Assembly (NCBI GenBank): GCA_002917075.1
Contig: NTMA01000079.1
Span: 62,001 to 126,000 of the forward strand
DNA: 64,000 nt
Reading direction: 5' to 3'
Source of the DNA: Hawksworthiomyces lignivorus
Lineage: Eukaryota; Ascomycota; Sordariomycetes; Ophiostomatales; Ophiostomataceae
Within the stretch, counting starts at the first letter, position 1, and every line of letters begins with the position of its first letter. Below are positions 13,524 through 24,071 of the stretch, in pieces. The position numbers and the translations under genes are program-made. Below the pieces are notes generated by a model that was not told where the DNA came from, searched no databases, and was given only the letters and a program-made list of their open reading frames with translations.

Positions 13524-13954
13524 AAAGAGATGATAGAAGAGAATGCCGAAAAATTGACGCTGCTACGAAAAAATTTGATGATGTATTAGGACCATCTATC
13601 CTAGGGGCCAAGATGCAGGAAAGCACTGAAGTGGCGTTTTGACCTGATTCACAATGTTAAGGGAGGTATCTGTGCAGCTCCATATCCTGTCGTAATAGTA
13701 ACTACTGGCTGGGAATTATAAATCTGCATAGATTTCGATCTGCGCTGAATGATTTTAACACTGACTCCTGCCCGACTTTGCTAATGTGTCCCTTTTCCCG
13801 ATGTTCCCCATTTTCATATTTCCCTAGATGGAGGAGCCTAGAATACATACAACATTATAACAGCTGGTCCTCTTTTATTCTCTATTGCGTCACCACGTGC
13901 CACTATAAAATTAAGACAAGACATATTCGTAACAGGATCCAATCGGCTGCTTCA
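13524..13954. other. convergent 3' intergenic region between oligoribonuclease and PTA1
   Basis: This 431-nt AT-richer spacer between two converging stop codons presumably holds both 3' UTRs and poly(A) sites. No other feature is visible. Confidence 0.7.
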
Positions 13955-16900
13955 TTATGAGGCTGTAACAGCAGCAGCAGCAGCACCAGGAGCTTCGCCG
14001 GCACCCTGCCCGCCTGCCGCCGCTTGTGCGCTGTGCGCCTGCGCAAATCCGGGCCGCCACTTGTTCAGGTACTTTGTCGCCATGGGCCGGGCGTCCTCGA
14101 CTAGAGAGCGAAAGACTTGTTAGCGCATTCGTGCTTTTCGCATATGATTTAAAGGGGGAGGGGAGGGGGGGGGTTGTATACTCACATTCGAGCCAGATCT
14201 CCTCCATGACGTCCAGCGTCAGCGACCGAGCGGGTGGACGCATCATCAGCTGGTAGAGCAGGCTGTTGAGGGCGACGGGGACCGTGGTGGGGTCGCGGCA
14301 GAGGCCCTTGACGCGGCGCAGCAGGTCTAGGCTCAGGGCGGGCACCTCGCTGAGGAAGCGCGTCAGCACCTTGTTGTCCTGGCTGTGCAGGTAGGGCAGG
14401 AAGCCGTCGAGCAGGCGCACTACCCACTCGTCGTAGTGCCCGGCCGGGGGTGCTGGCTTTGGCTTCGGCGCCCGAACTGGGGCCGGGGCCGGGGCCGGCT
14501 CGGCGGCTGGGTCGTAGGCGTCATCGTCGTCGTCCTCTCCCTCTCCCTGCTCGTTCTGGTTCTCGCTCTCCTCTTCGTCTTCGTCCTCGCCGGCGTCCCC
14601 CCGCTCCGCCTGGTACTGCTTCTGCAGCTGGTCGTTGTACCACTCCTCGCACAGCCAGGCCACGGCCACGTCGATGCGCTTGCGGAAGTCTTCCAGCACG
14701 TAGCGGAAGAGCAGCTCCCGGATCTTATCGTTGAGCACCGGCTTGCTGGCGCTGTTCGGGCCTGTTGCTTTCACCTGCTTCTGACCATCTTCGTCCTTCT
14801 TCTCCGTGCCATCGCCGTTGCCTTTGCTGCTTCTTCCAGAATCTTCAAGGCCGCTGACAGACCGCGTGGCCAGCCGCGTGAGAATAGTGATCCAGGCCTC
14901 CTTGTCGTAGGTGCTGGCGGCGACACGGTTCAGGCCGGCCTTGTCGCCCGTGCGCGCGGCGAGCGCGGAAGACGCTGGTCCAGCCGCCGTTACCGCTCCA
15001 GCGTCCTCGGATGACGTCTGCTGCATCATGTCGAAGACGCGGCCCACGGTGACCTGGCCGACCTTGACGGCCTGCTCGGGAGTCAGCGGCGGTGCCGGAG
15101 GCAGCTTGAAGGCGCCGAGCGCCAGCGCGGCAGCCGTCTCGGCGCTGGCGGCGAGGGCGTCTCTGTCCCGGGCGAGGACTCCGTCAGGCGACGGCAGAGA
15201 CGACTCGTTGTCGAGCTTGTTGAGGATCTGCTCGGCGTCTTCCGCAGCGGAGAAGTCGGGCTCGTAGTCGTCGTCGTCGTCCTCGACGTCGAGTGGCGCG
15301 GTGTCCGGGTTCAGCAGGGCAAGCTGGGTGGCGGCGGCCTCCAGGGAGGCGAGCCGGTCGCGGATGCCCTGGATAGCGCGGTCAAGCAGCGGCGGGTCGA
15401 CGCGGGCCAGCGTGGACACGCTGATCTTGGCGGCCAGATCGAGCGGCACGTGGGACGCGTTGAAGGACCGCAGCTGGGCGTTGGTGGTCAGCGCAAAGAT
15501 GTCGGCCAGGCTGTGGGGGCCCGGCCCCAGCGGCGGGATCGCCTGGGGCTGCTGCTGTTGCTGCTGCTGCTGAGCCGCTGCGACTCCCGCTGCGAGCCGC
15601 TGTCGCTTTGCGTCGCCGTACGCGGCCGCCTGCTGGTCGGCCAAGGCGCGCTTGCGTCCAATATCGTCAAACACCTCTGCCCGGGTGCGCATGAGACGTT
15701 CGACGTACTGCTGTATTCGAGGATTGTTTGGGTTGTTCGGATCCCTAGAGCACAGTTAGATGAGAACTAGCAAATTGTAACAAACAGGCTTCTCGTGGGC
15801 GAGGACGGACCGTTTTGTGAGATGAATGAGAAGCATGCGCGTGGTCTTCTCCATGGACTTGACGATGACACGCGTCCGCGGCGTCATGTTGCCGTCGGCT
15901 AGCTTGAGCGGGTTGAAGTTGAGAATGGCATTGATGGTGCGGTTCACCGTTGATGGGCGGGTGCGGATGAGGACGGAGAGCGTGTTCAAGGTGGCATCGA
16001 CAACCAGTGCATCACTACAGCAGTCAGCATCAGCGCTGGCGAGCAGCAAAAGAAAAGACAATACGAATGAGGCCTACCTGCTGTTGTCTTGCAGGACGCC
16101 GAGCATGCGGTCCAGCAGACCTGAGGCTTCGGCTTCGAGATGTCGTGGGTCGAGGAGCGGGTGGTTTGGTGGGACGAGGGAGAGGGAAATGTCAAGACCG
16201 TCGCGCTGTGCCATGTGTGTCAGCATAAGGTATCCAAAGAGAGCCGAATAAGCAAACAGAGAAGGGGACGAAACCTTTTGTTCTGGGTGGAGGGCTTGGG
16301 TCTGGGCTAGGACGACGCGCTGGGCAAACTTGATGCAGCAAATGCGCACGGAGGGGGACGGCGAGTCCCAGAGGCGGAGGATGCGAGACTTGATGGCGCC
16401 GATGCGCTCCCAGGTGTCGGCGTCGTATGAGTTGTTGATGCTGGGTTGGTTAGAATAAGGAAGACCCAAGAGAAAGAGAGAGAAGATGGACGAGGAAAGA
16501 AGAAAAAGAACAAAAAGAGCGGGACACGTACATCCATCGCATGATCAGAGGGTAGATGCTGGCGGCAGCCTGGATGATGCTGCGCAGCACGAGCGGGTCC
16601 TCGTTGGCATTCTCAAGCATGCCCTTGAGGCTGCCTAGCACCAGCAGGCTCAACGACTCCTTCTCGCGCGAGGGCAGGGCGGGCGCGGCGAAGGCCTCGG
16701 CCAGGAAGTCGGCACCCCAGCGGCGCAGGGGCGGCAGCGAGGATGGGTTGAGGATGGGGAGGATGCCCTGGACGATGGTCGGGTAGACGCTAACGTTGGC
16801 GAGGACGAGCTTGCGGGCATCGTTGAGCTGGCGGATCTGCTCTTGGACGGAATCCGTGGAGGTGGTGGCCGAAGACGCGGCGCCCCCTCCGGCCGCAGGT

Positions 16901-16956
16901 CCGGTGGAGGCCAGTGCAGCCGCGGCAGGGGTGGAGGCTGCCGTTGCGGACGCCAT
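13955..16956 (-). CDS. PTA1: symplekin/Pta1, cleavage and polyadenylation factor subunit
   Basis: Six exons on the minus strand: 16956-16532, 16440-16275, 16205-16078, 16014-15811, 15744-14186 and 14100-13955, for 875 residues. The start is the ATG at 16956 (MASATAAS); the frame upstream is low-complexity and probably 5' UTR. After an Ala/Ser-rich lead, residues about 65-330 form the helical-repeat Symplekin/Pta1 N-terminal domain (PF11935 type), with landmarks RWIINNSYDADTWE, SVRICCIKFAQRVVLAQ and NHPLLDPR. The middle has a Gln run, then an acidic Asp/Glu linker. The C-terminus ends in an Ala-rich tail after FEDARPMATKYLNKWRPGF. In yeast and metazoans this protein is the scaffold joining cleavage factor and the polyadenylation/endonuclease module in pre-mRNA 3'-end formation. 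The third exon junction uses a GTTTCG donor, and that intron (16206-16274) is 69 nt, in frame and stop-free, so retention would add 23 residues. The gene is divergent from COA3. Confidence 0.92.
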
Positions 16957-18170
16957 TGTGTTCGCGCAACGAAGCAGTCGGCGAAAGAGAGAGAGAAAGA
17001 AAAAGGGAGAGAGAGACAACAGCAAGTGTGACCACTTTCAGAGTACGACTACGAGAGACTAATGGACGATACAGGGCAAGACGACAAAATGTCGTGCCAC
17101 GGCACCCAAAATAGAAAAGAGAATTTGAGAACAAGCTCCAGTATATCGCGTTGTAGCACAAGAATGGTGGAGGGGAAAAAAAGGAGGCGTGAAACGGTAT
17201 CTTCAGGTTGTGATAAGGCTGTAGCGAGAGACGAGTTTGTTGCAGAGGGTTTCCTTGGACGGAGGAGCAGCGTGTTTTACTGGTTGGGTGAAAGCTCCCA
17301 GAGAAGTTCGAAGCGCGACCGCGGCAAGCAGGTGGTCAAGGGTTCCGGGTCCGAGAAGGATGAAAACCGAAGTTAGACGGAAAATGGAAGTGATAGTACA
17401 ACAGTAAAGAAGAATAGAAGATTGAACAGAAATAGGAAGAGGAGAAGAGAAAAGAAAACAGGTTGGCGATGTCACGGCAGCATTTCCTGCCTGTTTGCCA
17501 TATCCCCTAGTCGTGATGGGGGAGATAGCACAGGAGAAGAGATGAAGCAAAAGCAAGAAGGGGAAAGCTGTCCTTCTTATGGTCGTCAGGCTCTAGTGTC
17601 CAGTGATAAGAATTAAAATATGAGGCGGACAAAGGATTGGGCTGTAAAGACGACTGGAGGATGAAGAAAGTTTGTGGGAAGCAAAAGAGAGAAAGTGAAG
17701 ATCGCGAAAGAAGATGCAGAACCAGCAGAACCACCAGAGCCAGCAAACCTGGAAGGACCAGAGGGACAGGGCTGCTACTGCCGCCGCTGCTGCTAAACTG
17801 CTGCTACTAAAATGCTGCTACTGCCAGTTTCTGGCGTAATTGACTAGCGCCTTCTCTTTTGGTGGAGCATTTCGCCGCGTGCGACACGAAAAAGATAAAA
17901 AGCGGGGCCACATATACAGAAATAGCTAGCGCGTCCAAGCTTGGCAGAAAGAAGTAACTAGCAGCACATTTTTGGCAGGACGGATACTTTGATGCACTTC
18001 TGCCGTATATAAATTTATAAATTCACTTAACCGGGCCTGGTTAGTCATCGGTTATGGTTAGTCATCAATTATATCGCATGTTCTTTTTTCTAGAGGGCCA
18101 TTTTCGACATTCGATCGTCTTGGAGGGTCCTCTCACCAAGTCTCAGCAACAAGGGACAGCAACATTCACA
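16957..18170. promoter_or_regulatory. divergent promoter region PTA1 / COA3
   Basis: This 1.2-kb gap lies between two divergent starts and must hold both promoters. The PTA1-proximal half is purine-rich on the plus strand (GAGA/AAGAA tracts), that is a pyrimidine-rich leader for PTA1. Near 17772-17825 there is a degenerate GCTGCTACT repeat. No TATA box of good quality is placed close to either start. Confidence 0.5.
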
Positions 18171-18611
18171 ATGTCTGGGTAGGTATTTGTGCTTGTTTTC
18201 TTCTCGAGAAGCCCATTGCAGCCCGATGCTAACTCGTCTCTCTCCTCCAGCGTCGAACACTCCACCTACTACGACCGCCGCCTGCGCCAGTCGCCGGCCC
18301 TCATCCGTGCCCGCCGGCCCTACCTGGTCAAGAACACCGTCCTGGGCCTGGGCATTGCTGGTTTTGCTCTTGGCGTGTGTACGTATTGATATATGGAACT
18401 GATTTGGAACTGATTTGGAGCCAATTTGGCGAACGCCCCATGCTAACATTTCTTTTCAGACGCCTACACTATCCATGTCATCGGCCAGGACGACTTCTCA
18501 GACGTCGAAGTGCCGAGCGAGACTATTCCAGCATCTGTGCAGCAGCGTGTGCAGCAGCAGAAGTCGCAGTCGCAAATACAAGCGCAGGTGCAGGCGATGG
18601 GGAAGAAGTGA
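18171..18611 (+). CDS. COA3: cytochrome c oxidase assembly factor 3, mitochondrial
   Basis: Three exons (18171-18178, 18251-18378, 18460-18611) give a 95-residue protein. The first coding exon is only 8 nt (ATG TCT GG). It is joined by a GTAGGT donor and a CTCCAG acceptor to a Tyr/Arg-rich segment ending in RRPYLVKN. A single transmembrane helix follows at residues about 32-53 (LGLGIAGFALGVYAYTI), then the HVIGQDDFSDVEVP motif typical of fungal Coa3 and a Gln-rich tail. Coa3 is a small inner-membrane protein that, with Cox14, binds newly made Cox1 and controls its translation and assembly into complex IV. The length matches the family. Intron 2 carries two perfect 11-nt direct repeats plus a third degenerate one. 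The gene is divergent from PTA1 and convergent with the Dep1-like gene. Confidence 0.93.
18395..18427 (+). repeat. 11-bp-period array, copy 2, inside COA3 intron 2
   Basis: Two identical units GGAACTGATTT (18395-18405 and 18406-18416) are followed by a degenerate one, GGAGCCAATTT (18417-18427), and GGCGAAC. The array fills the middle of the 81-nt intron, upstream of its CTAAC branch site. Confidence 0.7.
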
Positions 18612-19521
18612 CGAGAGAAATACGGTGATCGCGACGAGTGCACATTACGCCGAGGAGATGATACGACAAGACAAGTGAGGCGTTCTTGAGGGTTTTTGCA
18701 TGAAACTACGAGAAAAATTCTTGAGGACACAGGGCAGGACAGAGGACGACAAATTGTCTTTAGATTTCCAGCTGTGTTGAAGGAGAGACACAGCAAAGCA
18801 AATCTTTGTATATATATAAAAAGCAAGAGATTGGTCGACGACGAAGATCGGCGAGGCCGCAAAATTTTGTAATAACATCTCCTCTTTTCACGTTCCTGCT
18901 GCGCCTCTCTTCTCGCCCTCGGTATTTGGCTATTTGGCAGGAGTAATATAGTGAGAGAGAACTTTGTTGATATTTGTGCATAGAAAAGTCTGTCTAGCCA
19001 TACAAGAAAAAGCTGATTCATAACACGCGCCTGATGGGGTAAATGACATCCCAGTAGAGAAGAGAAGAAAAACAGCGGATGCAATCAACAGACAAAAGAA
19101 GAGAAATACACCAGAACGCCTCAGTAGTACAGTCAAAAAAAAAAAAGTCAAAAATGCCTCCCCGTAGCCATTCCTCGAGCCGAGACACAGAAAAAAAAGC
19201 ATTCGTCTCCCTCCTTTTTTTCTTCCATTGCAAAAAAAAATACAGAAAATGTTCCATGAAGCAAGTTAAAAACAATCCAGCCGGCCGCTCCAAAACAGAT
19301 ACGAGAGACATAGAAACTGAAGATGAGAAAGTTGGATACGATCATCGCAAGGCAGCAAGGGATGGCCCAAGTGCCTGATCGAAGAGCAAAAGAAAACGCG
19401 AGCTGTCAGAAGAAGAGCCTGACGAACATCACCTGACGCCCGGCACATGTCTCATCGCTGCTGCGTTCTGCATTCCATAGTCGAATTGCACGCGAAGCGG
19501 TGAGATCGGGGTCTGTGCTGT
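18612..19521. other. convergent intergenic region COA3 / DEP1-like
   Basis: About 0.9 kb of AT- and purine-rich DNA between converging stop codons, with several A runs and a TATTTGGC duplication near 18922. It presumably contains both 3' UTRs. No gene is recognised. Confidence 0.65.
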
Positions 19522-22500
19522 TTAGAAAGTGACAGCCGTCGCCTCTCGCTTCGAGGGCATCCGCCCCGTAGGCGCAGCGGCGTCGCCGTTCGCGGGGCCA
19601 TTTAGGAAGGATGGCCGATGGCCGTTGGAGGCGGTGGCGGCGGCGGCGGCATGATGGGCGGGATGCTGCTGGCGCTCGCTGTTCGGCTGGTGGGTATGGT
19701 GATGGTGGTGGTGCGCCGCGCCGTGGTGGTGGTGATGGTGATGGTGATGATGAAGGTGCAGCTGCTGCTGTTGCTGCTGCTGGAGAGTGGCGGGTCCACC
19801 GCTGCCGCCGCTGCTCGTGCTACCGACCGGCTGCGGCGGCAACGGCCTTTGCGCGGTGCTGCTGTGGCTGGTGGTAGGGAGCGGCGGCGGCGGCGGCGGC
19901 GGCTGCTGCTGATGAGCCTGCGCGGGGTGCGGCCCCGCTGCTCCAAGAGAGGGAGGCTGGCTGCTGTTGCTGCCGCCCATTTGCATGTGATGATGCGATT
20001 CCTGCTGCTGCTGCCGTTGAATATGAGGATGCGGATACGACGACGACGGTGACGACGATAAGAAAGGAGGAGGGCGAGAAGAAGGAGAAGGGTAAGAGTG
20101 GAGGTGGTGAGAAGGAGGAGGGTGATGGGAAGGATGGTGTGGGTTCGCCCACGGCGTGTCCGCCAAGAATTGCTGACCTGCTGCCCCGAGACTATGGAAC
20201 GACGTCGCTGCGCCGCCATTCGTGGCACTGCTGCTGCCGCCACCCGCTCCAACGATTCCTCCGCTTCCACCGCCGCCGCCGACCGGACCAGCCAGCTCGG
20301 CATAGGGTGCTCCGAGAGGGCTCTCGAGCACGGGGCCGCCCTGCATCGGCAGCTGTGCCTGCGGAATCGACGTTCGTCCTCTCTGCAGGCGGGGGGGGAG
20401 AACACACATGCGTTAGTTTTCCAGCATTCTAAGATAAGTGAGCTCGCGCCGGCACACGTACCGCAATGGCCTCGAGGTCGTCGTCGACCTGCCCCGCGGA
20501 GGCGCCGCGGATCTGGGGCGCGGCGGGGAAGCCCTCGTACTTGGCGACGCCGGCGAGCAGGGCGACCTCGCGGTTGTAGGTGACGGCGTCGCGGGTGCGC
20601 TGGGCCTTTGTGGCGGGAAAGCGCAGGCCGTAGTCCGGGATGGTGTTGGCGTGGCGGCGGCGCTGCTGCTGGATCTGGTACCACTGGCGGCCGAGCTCCT
20701 CGAGGACGAGCTCGCGCGACTCGCGCACGCTCTGAAAGTACTGGCCGTGGATCTGGCTGCGGCGGGCGACGGCCCAGTGCCGCAGCGTCTGCAGGTTGAG
20801 GCGGTGCTCTAGGTCGATGACGCGCAGCTTTTCGTCGCGCCGCGCGTCCACGCACCGCAGCATCGCTAGGTACTCGGGGTGCGTCGGGTGGTCGCCGGCG
20901 AGCATGGCCTCTTCTTGGTTGAGCTGGTCGAGGCGCTCCTGGTAGAGTCTGTATAGATAGGTTGCCCCGCGGTCAGCATTATGGACTTCACGGAGAAAAT
21001 AGGCAGACGGAGAAGGGGCGAGAGGGGGGGGGGAGGACTCACTTGTCTCGGAACGACGCAAACTGCTTCTCGATAGCGTGCAGGTTGTCGAGGGCGGCTT
21101 TCTTCCTCTCCACTATGGCAGCAGCAAGCGCGTTAGCATGATCCGGCGGCTCTTCGTGCTCTTCTTCTTCCTCTTCTTCTTCTTCCTCGTGCTCTTCTTC
21201 AGCGTCTTCTTCTTCCTCCGTCGTGGCGGCGACAGCGGTCACGGTGGTGGCAGCAGCAGTGATGGTGGTGGTGGTGGTGGAGGGCAGCGCGTCCGTACTC
21301 TCTTCCTCGTTGCGGTGGGCGGCCTCGGCCTCCTCGTCGACGTCGCCATCGAGCGGCAGATCGTCCTCGGCCCCGGCGGCCGTCGCGTCCTCTTCTGCCG
21401 TGGCGGCCTCGCCGTCCTCGAGCAGGAGCGCGTCCTCGCCGGCAGCGGCGGCGGCGTGCTCGTCGTCATCGTGGCTCTTATTGTTGCTGTCGGCCTTGCT
21501 GGCGTCTTCGTTGCCGTTCTTGATTTCGTGGTCGTGGTCGTGGTCGTGGTCGATCTCATCGTCTTCGGAGCTGCCGCGCTTCTTGCCGTTGGCGGCGGCG
21601 CTGCTGACGCCGCGCCTTGATCGCCGCGTCCGGAACGTTGCGGCATCGTCGTTGTTGTTGGTGCCCTCGTCGGCATTTTCCGCCGCTGCGTCGGTCGCTG
21701 CGGGCTTCTCGTCGTCGTCATCGTGATCGGGTGTTGCTGCTGCTTTGCCCGCCAGCTCGTCGTGGCCGTTCGTCCGCTTCGTGGCGGCGGCGGCCTTCTT
21801 CGCGTCGTCAGCTAGTTCCACCGCTGGCACTGCTGCAGCGCCCTCGCTGTTCGAGCCCAGGCGCTTCCGCAGAGGCTGGTCGGACTCGGAGGGGTCAGTC
21901 GTCGGCGACCGCTTGCGCTTGCGCGTGTCGGCGCCTGACCGCTGGCTGCGCAGGAGTGCCAGCGTCGGCGCCGGCGTGTTGTCTTTGTCGGTGGTAGCAG
22001 CTGTTGAGGAGGTGTCGGCGTCGTCCTTGGTCTTCTTGCCGGTCAGCTCGCGGACCGCGTTGTTCGCGGCCGACCGCCGGCGGCGGTGGCCTCTGCCGCC
22101 GACGATCCCGGCGGCGGCGTCCTCTTCGCCGTCAGCCTCGTTGTTCTTCTCTTCGTCGTCTTCCTCGCCGCCGACAACGTCGTCGTCGTCTCTGCCCGCG
22201 TCCGAGTCCGCGCGCAGCTGCTGCTTCAGCTTGCTAGGGGAGGCCTGGAAGGTGCGGTCTCTCGTCTGCGCAGCAAGTCGGCGGCTGGTCGGGCTGGTCG
22301 TGGCAGCCGTCTCGGGGCTGCTCTCAATGTCGACGCCCCCGGCGTCCTTGATCTTCTTCGCCTTGGTCGGCGTGTCGTAGAGGCGCTCCGTCTCGGCCTC
22401 GGAGTCGTTCACGTCGGGCTCGACCTCTGACAGGGCGGACTCCTCCTCGGCGTCTGACCCCGTGTGCGAGTGCGCGCCCGCCCGCGACGCCTCGTCTTCG

Positions 22501-22712
22501 TCCTCGTAGTCCTCGTCGTCGTCTAGGCGAACATTGCTCAGCGATGACGAGCGGTGTAACGGCCCGTCCAGGTCCATGTCGTCCGGGTCGCCGTCCTTGT
22601 CTTCGACCTCGGTCAGCGGACTGGAAATGTTGCTGGGGCTGTGGTCGGCGGCGAGCGGCAGGGCAGGCGGGCTCGAGGCGGGCACAGCCGCTGTTGTGTC
22701 GGCTGCGGCCAT
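19522..22712 (-). CDS. DEP1: Sds3-like / Dep1-type subunit of Rpd3L histone deacetylase complex
   Basis: Three exons (22712-21043, 20948-20462, 20382-19522) give 1005 residues. The start ATG at 22712 (MAAADTTAAV) follows a pyrimidine-rich leader that stays open in frame for another 132 codons but looks untranslated. Residues 1 to about 530 are disordered and acidic, with many Asp/Glu, Ala and Thr runs. An Sds3-like region (PF08598 type) spans about 540-720. It contains the FRDKLYQERLDQLNQEE coiled coil, HPEYLAMLRCVDARRDEKL, the RRSQIHGQYFQSVRESREL helix and the block PDYGLRFPATKAQRTRD. The C-terminal 280 residues are Gly, Pro, Gln and His runs, including 10 and 6 consecutive His. Sds3/Dep1 proteins scaffold the large Rpd3 deacetylase complex in the nucleus. 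The assignment to Dep1 rather than Sds3 rests on remembered resemblance around the GVAKYEGFPAAP block and is less sure than the family. Confidence 0.82.
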
Positions 22713-24071
22713 AGCTTTGGGGGGGAGGGAGGGGGAGTTGAAGCTGGAGAATGGTAGCAGAGAGTGGGAGAGAAAGGAAAGAAGAGGGTTCGAGGGAGAG
22801 GACGGGAATCGGTAAAGTAGCGCTCGCTCAAAGCAATCGAGGGGAGCGAGCAAGAAATGGGGGCATCCGATCGGCTTCGAGAGGGTAGGGTAAGGGGAGG
22901 TGTCGAGATCGAAAGCGAAGGGGAGGGCGGGTTTTCTTCTTCTCGTCTTCTTCTCGTCTATAGTAGAACGGAGGCAGAGGGAGAGAGAAACAGAGACAGA
23001 GAGAAAGCAAGAAGAAAAAGAAAGCAAGTTTCTCCGCGGCGAAAAGCTGGAACAGCAAGCAGCTCGCCGAGGAGAAGAGAAGAGGAGGAGACTCAGTAGG
23101 AACACCAAAATTGAATGCTCAAAGACAAGCGGCTTTGGGTCAACAGGAGATCGCTCTGGTCAAGAAAAGAAGGTGTGGGAAGAGAAGAGCAGAGCGGGAT
23201 GCGAGCGGAGTGGGCATTTGTGTGAGAGAGAGAGAGAACGAGTGAGTGTGTGTGAGGGTGTGTGAGTGTGTGGGCGTGTGTGGGCGTGGAGTGGTGCAGC
23301 GTGGGTGAAGCAGAAAAGAGGAGAGAAAGAAAAGAAAGAAAGAAAAGTAGAGAGAGAGAGAGAGCCGCTTGCGCGAGGGCGGCGGGCTGCGGGCTGCTCT
23401 CTGTGCTTGTCTCTAGCGGCCTTTAGTGAGCTCTGCTGCTGTTTTCTCGCTGTATTTTGTCTGTCAGGTCGCTACAAACTCGCCAAATAAGCACCTAATT
23501 GACCCCAATTGGTTCCATAATAGCCTCTAAAATAGCTTGTCCGCTGGGGAACTGCCTCCTCTTTTTGGGGGGGGGGGGAGAGGAAGAGAGAAAGCGAAAA
23601 AAATGCGCTAAGCGAACATCCACAATCCCTGTAAGAGCGGTGAGACACGGCAGAAAGGACCCTTAGCATGGACCTGCTGCTTTCGGCGCTGACTCAACCA
23701 TGTGGCTGGGAGGAAGGACTGCAGCCTACTTTCTAGTACAACTCACAGCACAAATAATAGTATTAGAATGATCGTACTTTGATGTATCTCAATGTCTCTG
23801 ATTCTACTGCCGAAGGCTCTTGCCTGCCCGTTTGTTTTCAGATGATGTAGCCAATAGTATCGCCTACTGATAAGACTCGTTATCGCACTCAAAATTCTTT
23901 GCACTAAGCCGTTCTTGTACATATGCACTATAAGAAAGTTTAAATAATTTGTTTTTTTTTCTGCCAATTTTTGAAGCCTTTTCTATATGTCGACGGCCGT
24001 AGGCGTGAGAGAATCACAAGCACGCTTTCAGTTTCCTAGTTTTTATATTGTTTCAATTGTTGGCATAGACA
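22713..24071. promoter_or_regulatory. divergent promoter region DEP1-like / NOP12
   Basis: A 1.36-kb gap between divergent starts. The DEP1 side is a long purine-rich stretch on the plus strand (GAGA, GAAA), a GT-rich tract near 23211-23290 and an AG run near 23348. The centre has a G run near 23570 and the third copy of the 11-bp-period array. No clear TATA box is seen. Confidence 0.5.
23481..23535 (-). repeat. 11-bp-period array, copy 3 (degenerate)
   Basis: Read on the minus strand, ATTATGG, AATTGGGG, AATTAGG and ATTTGG blocks follow one another at 10-12 nt spacing. The stretch TATGGAAC...ATT-GG...ATTTGGCGA aligns with the array in COA3 intron 2 over about 45 nt. The orientation is opposite to that copy. 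Confidence 0.45.

Noticed and set aside
21078..22430. Several long plus-strand frames over the Dep1-like gene
   Set aside because: They are Val/Leu/Arg or Ser/Arg runs opposite the acidic low-complexity exon.
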